Of a DNA stretch of 33,830 nucleotides, positions 28,027-33,830 are shown piece by piece. Positions within the stretch are counted from its first letter, which is position 1. The number at the start of each line of letters is the position of its first letter. The position numbers and the translations under genes were made by a program. The notes below the pieces were generated by a model. That model searched no databases. It was given only the letters and a program-made list of their open reading frames with translations, and had not been told where the DNA came from. Source of the DNA: Listeria valentina (GTDB lineage: Bacteria > Bacillota > Bacilli > Lactobacillales > Listeriaceae); the NCBI RefSeq assembly GCF_011800755.1, contig NZ_JAATJW010000025.1:1-33830 (forward strand), read 5' to 3'.

Positions 28027-28065
28027 GTTTACTTTTATAAGGAGAATTTGATGGGAGGAAATAGA

Positions 28066-30717
28066 ATGAAGGAATTTGATAACACAGAAATGCCAACAAA
28101 ATATGAGCCAAGCAATGTTGAAAGTGGGAGATATCACTGGTGGATTGCAAATGACTTCTTTAAGGCCTCAGGAGATTCGTCAAAGCAAGCTTACAGCGTT
28201 GTCATTCCGCCTCCAAATGTAACTGGAAAGCTCCATCTTGGGCACGCGTGGGATACGACACTACAAGATATTATCACAAGAATCAAGCGAATGCAGGGGT
28301 TTGACACACTTTATTTACCGGGAATGGACCACGCGGGGATTGCAACTCAAGCAAAGGTAGAAGCCAAACTGAAAGAACAGGGTATTTCTCGTCATGAATT
28401 AGGACGAGCTAAATTTCTGGATAAAGCTTGGGAATGGAAAGAAGAATATGCTGGATTCATTCGAGAACAATGGGAAAAAATGGGACTTGGCTTGGATTAT
28501 TCTCGTGAGCGTTTCACTTTGGATGAGGGGCTTTCGGATGCTGTCAAAAAAGTATTCGTTTCTCTTTATGAAAAAGGCTTGATTTATCGCGGGGAATATA
28601 TCATCAACTGGGATCCTGTTGCTAAAACCGCGCTTTCGGATATCGAGGTTATCCATAAAGAAATTGAAGGGAACTTCTACCACTTAAAATATCCACTAGC
28701 TGATGGAAGTGGCTTCCTTGAAATTGCGACAACACGTCCAGAAACTATTCCTGGGGATACAGCTGTTGCTGTGCATCCAAAAGATGAACGGTACCAACAT
28801 TTGATCGGGAAAACAATTATTCTTCCGATTATGAATCGAGAAATTCCAATTGTGGCTGATGATTATGTAGACCGGGAATTCGGCTCCGGGGCGGTTAAGA
28901 TTACGCCAGCACATGACCCAAATGACTTTGAAGTTGGGAATAGACACGACTTGCCACGCATCATTGTAATGAATGAAGATGCAACAATGAATGAAAATGC
29001 TGGTAAATACCAAGGCATGGATCGTTTTGAAGCAAGAAAAGCGATCATTGAAGACTTTAAAGAGTTAGGGCTCTTTATTAAACAAGAACCTCACGTGCAT
29101 TCAGTTGGGCACTCAGAAAGAACTGATGCTGTAATCGAGCCGTATTTATCTTTGCAATGGTTTGTTAAAATGCAACCTCTAGCAAAAGCGGCACTTGATA
29201 TTCAAGAATCCGATGAAACAAAGGTTAATTTTATACCCAATCGTTTTGAAAAAACGTATTCAACTTGGATGGAAAACATTCACGATTGGTGTGTATCGCG
29301 TCAACTATGGTGGGGGCACAGGATTCCTGCTTGGTACCATAATGAAACCGGGGAAGTTTATGTTTCTGAAACGCCACCTGAAAATGAAGCTGAATGGACA
29401 CAGGATGAAGATGTGTTAGATACTTGGTTTAGTTCTGCGCTTTGGCCATTTTCGACAATGGGCTGGCCAGACGAGGATGCGCCTGATTTTAAACGATACT
29501 TCCCAAATGGCGCTCTTGTAACGGGCTACGATATTATTTATTTCTGGGTTTCACGGATGATTTTCCAATCTGTTGAATTCACTGGGAAGCGACCGTTTAA
29601 AGATACACTGATTCACGGACTTGTACGTGATGCTGAAGGTCGTAAGATGTCGAAGTCACTTGGAAACGGTGTTGATCCGATTGAAGTAATTGATAAATAT
29701 GGGGCAGATTCACTTCGTTATACTCTTTCGACGGGAACGGCGCCAGGGCAAGATTTGAAGTTCAGTTTTGAAAAAGTAGAAGCAACATGGAACTTTATTA
29801 ATAAAATTTGGAACGCTTCACGGTTTGCTCTTATCAATATGGATGGACTTGAATTCGAGGAAATTGATTTGTCACATGTAACGGAAGTAAGTGATAAATG
29901 GATTTTGACTGGCTTAAATGAAACGATTCAAACTGTAACCACTTTGTCCGAGAAGTATGAATTTGGCGAAGTAGGACGAACACTTTATAATTTCATTTGG
30001 GACGAATTCTGTGACTGGTACATCGAGATCGCCAAGATTTCACTTTATGGCGAAGATGAACAAAGTAAACAAACCACACGGTCGGTTCTTGCATATGTAC
30101 TTGATCAAACTATGCGTTTGCTTCACCCGTTCATGCCGTTTGTAACGGAAGAAATTTGGCAAAACTTGCCGCATGACGGAAAATCCATCACGGTTGCGGA
30201 GTGGCCAGTGGTTCGCGAAGAGCAAATGCATGCTGAAGCTGCGCTTGCAATGAAGACGCTTGTTGAAATTATCCGGTCGGTTCGAAATATTCGCGCGGAA
30301 GTGAATACGCCGCTTAGCAAACCTGTTGCTATTCAAATCAAACCTAAAGATGAGGCTTACAAGCGCATTATAGAAGAAAATCTTTCCTATATTGAACGCT
30401 TTTGTAATCCAGAATCTCTAGAAATTTCGTTTGATATTGAACCTACAAATACGGCAATGACTGCTGTTATAACGGGAGCTGAGATTTTCTTGCCACTCGA
30501 AGGACTTATTGATCTCTCCGAAGAAATTGAACGTTTGACAAAAGAACTCGATAAGTGGGATAAAGAGGTAGCTCGTGTTCAAGGAAAATTAGCTAATGAG
30601 CGCTTTGTTTCAAAAGCTCCAGAAAATGTGGTGCAAGAAGAACGTGCGAAGGAAAAAGATTACCTTGAGAAAAAAGCATCTGTCGAGGAACGAATCAGAG
30701 CACTAAAAAACGCTTAA
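28066..30717 (+). CDS. valS: Valyl-tRNA synthetase
   Basis: Charges tRNA-Val. The 883 residues from this start fit the family. Class I signatures are HLGH (57-60) and KMSKS (527-531); between them lies the editing domain ([20 protein letters not shown]). The anticodon-binding domain contains [13 protein letters not shown], and a C-terminal coiled coil (about 815-880) packs on the tRNA. Two in-frame ATGs each have a ribosome site: 28051 (AAGGAG, 6 bases upstream) and 28066 (GGGAGG, 7 bases upstream). I prefer 28066 because it gives the usual short N-terminus before EMPTKYEPS, but 28051 would add only five residues. The frame is also open back through the T-box leader to 27838, which is not coding. 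Confidence 0.96.
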   Translation: MKEFDNTEMPTKYEPSNVESGRYHWWIANDFFKASGDSSKQAYSVVIPPPNVTGKLHLGHAWDTTLQDIITRIKRMQGFDTLYLPGMDHAGIATQAKVEAKLKEQGISRHELGRAKFLDKAWEWKEEYAGFIREQWEKMGLGLDYSRERFTLDEGLSDAVKKVFVSLYEKGLIYRGEYIINWDPVAKTALSDIEVIHKEIEGNFYHLKYPLADGSGFLEIATTRPETIPGDTAVAVHPKDERYQHLIGKTIILPIMNREIPIVADDYVDREFGSGAVKITPAHDPNDFEVGNRHDLPRIIVMNEDATMNENAGKYQGMDRFEARKAIIEDFKELGLFIKQEPHVHSVGHSERTDAVIEPYLSLQWFVKMQPLAKAALDIQESDETKVNFIPNRFEKTYSTWMENIHDWCVSRQLWWGHRIPAWYHNETGEVYVSETPPENEAEWTQDEDVLDTWFSSALWPFSTMGWPDEDAPDFKRYFPNGALVTGYDIIYFWVSRMIFQSVEFTGKRPFKDTLIHGLVRDAEGRKMSKSLGNGVDPIEVIDKYGADSLRYTLSTGTAPGQDLKFSFEKVEATWNFINKIWNASRFALINMDGLEFEEIDLSHVTEVSDKWILTGLNETIQTVTTLSEKYEFGEVGRTLYNFIWDEFCDWYIEIAKISLYGEDEQSKQTTRSVLAYVLDQTMRLLHPFMPFVTEEIWQNLPHDGKSITVAEWPVVREEQMHAEAALAMKTLVEIIRSVRNIRAEVNTPLSKPVAIQIKPKDEAYKRIIEENLSYIERFCNPESLEISFDIEPTNTAMTAVITGAEIFLPLEGLIDLSEEIERLTKELDKWDKEVARVQGKLANERFVSKAPENVVQEERAKEKDYLEKKASVEERIRALKNA

Positions 30718-30721
30718 CTTT

Positions 30722-30766
30722 AAACGCGAAATAGCTCCTTTTGCTTTCAGGAACTATTTCGCGTTT
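30722..30766 (+). terminator. Terminator-like hairpin after valS
   Basis: AAACGCGAAATAG (30722-30734) pairs perfectly with CTATTTCGCGTTT (30754-30766). The T-run is only four bases. No promoter is visible between this stem and folC, so partial read-through into folC is likely. Confidence 0.75.
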
Positions 30767-30789
30767 TCATAAGAAGGGAGAGTAAAGCT

Positions 30790-32091
30790 TTGCATTTTAA
30801 CACTTACGAAGAAGCCTTAAATTGGATTCATGGGACGCTACGTTTAGGAATCAAGCCAGGATTAAAGCGAATGGAATTACTGCTTGAGAAATTGGATCAT
30901 CCTGAGAAAAAGAACCGATTTATTCATATTGCTGGAACAAATGGGAAAGGTTCAACGCTAACTTTTCTTTCTTCCGTTCTTCAAAAAGAAGGCTACCGTG
31001 TGGGAACCTTTACGTCTCCATATATCGAGACCTTTAATGAACGAATCTCCATCAACTCCATTCCTATAAGCGACGCTGATATTGTTCGACTCGCCAATCA
31101 AATCGCACCAATCACAGAAGAAATCGCAACGACCGAGTATGGTCCACCTTCTGAATTCGAAATTATTACGGCTATGATGTTTCTTTATTTTGCAGAGTTT
31201 GAAGCCATTGATTTTGGAATCATCGAAGTTGGACTTGGCGGGCGTCTTGATTCAACCAACGTTTTAACGCCCATTCTCTCGATCATCACGACAATCGGAC
31301 TCGATCACATGGAGTTTCTCGGAAATACGATTGAAGAAATCGCCTTTGAAAAAGGAGGCATTATTAAACCCGGTATTCCCGTCGTAACAGGTGTGCTTCA
31401 AGATTCAGTTATTGCAACTTTGGCTGAACTTGCTACCTCGCGTTGTTCTCCTTTTTACTTATATAAAAAAGATTTTGCTTCTGAAAAAATAGAAAACGAA
31501 CTAGTAAACTATCGTGATACTTTTGGAGAGTTAAAAGCGCTACAACTGGGTCTTGCTGGTGATCATCAAATCCAAAATGCTTCTGTAGCTATTTATGCAT
31601 TACGCTTTCTTCATGAAGAGAAGTGGATTCATTTATCGGAAGAAGGGCTTCGCGAAGGACTTGCTGATGCTTTTTGGCCAGGAAGGCTGGAAAAAGTAAC
31701 AGAAAACCCGACGATCATCCTTGATGGTGCGCATAATCCTGAAGGAATTCGTGCACTCATTCAAACGCTTCAGCAAGTGAACTCTGAAAAAGTCAATTTA
31801 CTTTTTAGTGCTTTGCTTGATAAAAAATACGATGAAATGATTCAAGAAATCCAAGCGAATGTGAAAAACGTAGAGATTTACCTAACCACATTTGATTTTC
31901 CTCGTGCGATGGCAAAAAAAGATGTTCTTGAAGTGGCTGAAAGGTACAATCTTTCGCCCGTCTTGAATTGGAAAGAGTTTCTGGAACAAGTGCCTCAAAA
32001 GAGAGCTGAAAATCCATTATATATCACTGGATCACTTTATTTTATATCGGAAGTTAGGAAACATCTTCTTGGAAAAACAAGTACCGTTTAA
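30790..32091 (+). CDS. folC: Folylpolyglutamate synthase / dihydrofolate synthase
   Basis: Mur-ligase family enzyme that joins glutamate to dihydropteroate and adds further glutamates to folates, keeping them in the cell. The 433 residues show the N-terminal LGIKPGLKRM, the P-loop GTNGKGST (49-56), TSPYIETFNERI, EVGLGGRLDSTNV, ITTIGLDHMEFLG, and the C-terminal DGAHNPEGI. The start is a TTG at 30790, with GGGAG 9 bases upstream; no ATG nearby keeps the family N-terminus. It lies between the valS hairpin and its own terminator. The pairing of folC with comC is also seen in B. subtilis. Confidence 0.95.
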   Translation: MHFNTYEEALNWIHGTLRLGIKPGLKRMELLLEKLDHPEKKNRFIHIAGTNGKGSTLTFLSSVLQKEGYRVGTFTSPYIETFNERISINSIPISDADIVRLANQIAPITEEIATTEYGPPSEFEIITAMMFLYFAEFEAIDFGIIEVGLGGRLDSTNVLTPILSIITTIGLDHMEFLGNTIEEIAFEKGGIIKPGIPVVTGVLQDSVIATLAELATSRCSPFYLYKKDFASEKIENELVNYRDTFGELKALQLGLAGDHQIQNASVAIYALRFLHEEKWIHLSEEGLREGLADAFWPGRLEKVTENPTIILDGAHNPEGIRALIQTLQQVNSEKVNLLFSALLDKKYDEMIQEIQANVKNVEIYLTTFDFPRAMAKKDVLEVAERYNLSPVLNWKEFLEQVPQKRAENPLYITGSLYFISEVRKHLLGKTSTV

Positions 32092-32106
32092 GGTGCTTGT
32101 TTTTTA
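32073..32106 (+). terminator. Terminator overlapping the folC stop codon
   Basis: AAAAACAAGTACC (32073-32085) pairs with GGTGCTTGTTTTT (32092-32104), one pair being T-G, with a T-run. The folC stop codon lies in the loop. Confidence 0.88.
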
Positions 32107-32210
32107 TAATGTCATTTTCAAACCCGATTCACCTCATAAATAAGGATTTTCCATAAGGCTATTTCTTTATTTTTACTAAAAAATCGGCTTAGAAAAACTT
32201 TTTTAGCAAG

Positions 32211-32239
32211 GTGACAACAAAAATAAGGCTTGCTATAAT
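32211..32239 (+). promoter_or_regulatory. Promoter of comC (and radC)
   Basis: GTGACA (32211-32216), a 17-base spacer and a perfect TATAAT (32234-32239) preceded by TGC give a near-consensus sigma-A promoter with extended -10. Transcription would start near 32246. The -10 is enclosed by an inverted repeat, so the promoter is strong in sequence but probably repressed or otherwise controlled. Confidence 0.8.
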
Positions 32240-32249
32240 AAGCCTTATT
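32222..32249. promoter_or_regulatory. Perfect palindrome around the comC -10 box (putative operator)
   Basis: AATAAGGCTT (32222-32231) and AAGCCTTATT (32240-32249) are perfect reverse complements separated by eight bases that contain the -10 box. Because it spans about -24 to +4, most of it is not transcribed, so it is better read as a protein-binding site than as an RNA hairpin. I do not recognise it as a known operator. Confidence 0.65.
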
Positions 32250-32274
32250 CACCTTAGAGGAGCGATCAAGTGCT

Positions 32275-32994
32275 ATGCTTTATTTAAATACTTTTATTTT
32301 TTCTGCCATCTTTGCTTCATTTATTCAAGTGGCAGCGACCCATTTACCTTTGAGACAGACTTTTATGTTCCGCTTCTCAAGATGTGATTTTTGTCAAAGA
32401 CGGCTTACTTTTTTTGAAATGATTCCACTGCTTTCTTTTATAATCTTACGTGGTAAAACTTGGTGTTGCGGTCAAAAACTATCCCGTTCCTATTTGGCTG
32501 TTGAGCTACTCTTTCCGATTCTCTCTACATTCTTCGTTTATTTTGAAAGAAGCGCCTCAAATCGAATCCTCCTACTAATTTGTTTAGCCTTCCTTTTTTT
32601 CTTTTTACTAACTGATCTTACTTATTTACATATTCCAGATGTTGCAGTGCTTGTTTTTTTCAGTATCGTTTTATTGCTTCGCTTAAGAGAAGGGACCCCA
32701 TTTTCTAGCATTCTATGGCAGTTTTCCTGCAGTTTTTCATTTTATGGCTTGATCTACTATATTTTCCGAAAGGGATTTGGCATGGGAGACGCCAAATTAC
32801 TTATCATTTTAGGAACAGCACTTGGATTTAAAGCAAGCTATTGGATTTTCTTTCTTGCACTAGCCAGTGCAAATCTGATTTTAGGATTTGCGTTTCTTTT
32901 TAAAAAGATTACATGGAAGAAAAAGATTCCCTTCGTTCCTTTTTTGTTCACAGGCTTTCTAATTTATCTTATTTTACAAACAGGAGGCGTTTAA
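32275..32994 (+). CDS. comC: Type IV prepilin peptidase ComC (A24 family)
   Basis: Integral membrane aspartyl protease that cleaves and methylates pilin-like ComG proteins needed for the DNA-uptake pseudopilus. The 239 residues have an N-terminal membrane segment, a cytoplasmic cysteine loop with CDFC (about 38-41), then about five more membrane segments. The catalytic aspartates are in [12 protein letters not shown] and in [10 protein letters not shown]. The second cysteine pair is not CxxC but adjacent cysteines in KTWCCGQK. The ATG at 32275 has GAGGAG 12 bases upstream, rather far. radC starts 3 bases after the stop. No frameshift or other sign of decay is seen. Confidence 0.94.
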   Translation: MLYLNTFIFSAIFASFIQVAATHLPLRQTFMFRFSRCDFCQRRLTFFEMIPLLSFIILRGKTWCCGQKLSRSYLAVELLFPILSTFFVYFERSASNRILLLICLAFLFFFLLTDLTYLHIPDVAVLVFFSIVLLLRLREGTPFSSILWQFSCSFSFYGLIYYIFRKGFGMGDAKLLIILGTALGFKASYWIFFLALASANLILGFAFLFKKITWKKKIPFVPFLFTGFLIYLILQTGGV

Positions 32995-32996
32995 AA

Positions 32997-33668
32997 TTGT
33001 CATTACATTCAAAACTAGAACAACCACGTGAAAAACTTGCATATGCAGGAGTAGACTGCCTTTCTCTTGATGAACTTGTCGCTGTGTTACTAGAGACAGG
33101 TACAAAAACAGAATCCGTTGAATTACTTGCAAAACGTTTTGTAATGCGGTTTCGTGGTACTTCGGAGATTCAGCAAGCCAATGTGTCTGAGTTTCAAAAG
33201 ATAAAAGGAATCGGACCTGCAAAAGCATGTAAACTTGCAGCAGCTATTGAACTTGGGAAACGGGTCCATAAAGCGCAACAAGACAAAGAAATTCTCGTTA
33301 TTCGCACGCCTGAACAAGCCGCAGCACTTGTTATGCCCGAGCTGCGTTTTTTACATCAAGAACATTTCCATTGTTTATTTTTAAATACTAAAAATCATTT
33401 ACTTCACCGAGAAACTCTTTTCATTGGCAGCTTAAACATGAGTATTGTTCATCCTCGTGAAGTTTTCCGAACAGCATTAAAGATTTCTGCAGCTTCTGTT
33501 CTTTGCTTCCATAACCATCCATCAGGTGATCCAACTCCATCTAAGGAAGATATTTCAGCAACTAAACGGTTACAAGAATCGGGGGAAATCGTTGGTATTG
33601 AACTGCTCGATCATATTATTATTGGTCAAGATAGATATCTCAGTTTGAAGGAGCAGGGCTATTTCTAA
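32997..33668 (+). CDS. radC: RadC family JAMM/MPN domain protein
   Basis: A 223-residue UPF0758/RadC protein. An N-terminal helix-hairpin-helix part ([19 protein letters not shown]) is followed by the JAMM metalloprotease-like domain, with metal ligands H172 and H174 in [14 protein letters not shown] and D185. The old link to recombination repair is doubtful; the function is unknown, though the B. subtilis homologue is among ComK-controlled genes as I recall. The start is the TTG at 32997 with AGGAGG 9 bases upstream; a longer frame back to 32913 lies inside comC. It is co-transcribed with comC. Placement before mre/min genes is common in Firmicutes. Confidence 0.94.
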   Translation: MSLHSKLEQPREKLAYAGVDCLSLDELVAVLLETGTKTESVELLAKRFVMRFRGTSEIQQANVSEFQKIKGIGPAKACKLAAAIELGKRVHKAQQDKEILVIRTPEQAAALVMPELRFLHQEHFHCLFLNTKNHLLHRETLFIGSLNMSIVHPREVFRTALKISAASVLCFHNHPSGDPTPSKEDISATKRLQESGEIVGIELLDHIIIGQDRYLSLKEQGYF

Positions 33669-33688
33669 AGAAATCATTAAATTTCTTT
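33667..33688 (+). terminator. Weak AT-rich hairpin after radC
   Basis: AAAGAAAT (33667-33674) pairs with ATTTCTTT (33681-33688), followed by CTTTTC. The stem is short and has only one G-C pair, so it is a doubtful terminator. Confidence 0.4.
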
Positions 33689-33725
33689 CTTTTCATTAAA
33701 AATAATGCCTTAATTTAAACAGTTA

Positions 33726-33734
33726 TGTTATAAT
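33726..33734 (+). promoter_or_regulatory. Promoter for the gene beyond the window
   Basis: TGTTATAAT is an extended -10 with a perfect hexamer at 33729-33734. No good -35 is seen. Transcription would start near 33741. By synteny with Listeria the next gene should be mreB. Confidence 0.6.
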
Positions 33735-33740
33735 GAAGTG

Positions 33741-33830
33741 GTTGTATATGTGTATAAAGAAAAACGCGGCACAAACTTGGCTAGCACGTTATTTACGAAG
33801 GAAAAGAACTGTGTCTGCTTATATTTACTC
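33741..33830 (+). other. Leader of the next gene, possibly with a short open frame
   Basis: The last 90 bases show no obvious start of MreB. A frame from the ATG at 33748 (M-C-I-K-K-N-A-A-Q...) stays open for 27 codons to the window edge, but with a poor ribosome site and only about 7 bases after the expected transcription start. GGCACA (33769-33774) could pair with TGTGTC about 40 bases on. The stretch is more likely a structured leader than a gene. Confidence 0.3.

Noticed and set aside
27838-28065. Valyl-tRNA synthetase with a 76-residue N-terminal extension from a GTG
   Set aside because: The stretch is the T-box leader with its terminator; it has no ribosome site at the GTG and no family counterpart.
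32161-32220. ComK binding boxes upstream of comC
   Set aside because: The region is rich in A and T runs, but no clear AAAA-N5-TTTT pair with correct spacing was found; the runs look more like a chance inverted repeat.

Overview
This window is ordinary core chromosome of a low-G+C Gram-positive (Firmicutes) bacterium, most likely a Listeria species or close relative. The evidence is AT-rich DNA with strong Shine-Dalgarno sites and many TTG/GTG starts, T-box leaders on aminoacyl-tRNA synthetase genes, DnaB/DnaI-type primosome genes and a Gram-positive DnaE. The 26-gene order is the one I recall for L. monocytogenes EGD-e from lmo1574 down to lmo1549. The proteins look clearly diverged from those I remember for L. 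monocytogenes, so another species is likely; I cannot name it. All genes lie on the + strand. No phage, IS, CRISPR, tRNA or rRNA was seen.

Layout. 1-161: regulatory region with two hairpins and a LexA (SOS) box over the dnaE promoter. 162-3494: dnaE (replicative/repair polymerase). 3495-5571: accD-accA (acetyl-CoA carboxylase transferase) behind a structured leader. 5572-8808: pfkA and pykA (two glycolytic control enzymes), each with its own promoter and terminator. 8809-12414: two small membrane proteins (FxsA-like, DUF441), then citZ and icd (oxidative branch to 2-oxoglutarate; no mdh follows). 12415-19402: a DNA maintenance cluster, polA-mutM-coaE-nrdR-dnaB-dnaI, with a strong promoter inside the end of coaE for the last three. 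19403-21742: T-box leader and thrS. 21743-22396: ysxC/engB ribosome-assembly GTPase. 22397-27733: hemA-hemC-hemD-hemB-hemL, the complete C5 route from glutamyl-tRNA to uroporphyrinogen III, tightly packed and without hemX. 27734-30766: T-box leader and valS. 30767-32106: folC. 32107-33668: comC (prepilin peptidase) and radC. 33669-33830: promoter and start of the leader of the next, unseen gene (mreB by synteny).

I did not find a convincing new multi-gene system. The most useful leads are small: a perfect 10-8-10 inverted repeat enclosing the comC -10 box; a DnaI with no cysteine at all, so its usual zinc site is gone; a long hairpin plus mutually exclusive pairings in the accD leader; the SOS box on dnaE with a leftward promoter/terminator pair beside it; and the internal promoter in coaE. 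All comparisons with named relatives are from memory, without a database search.
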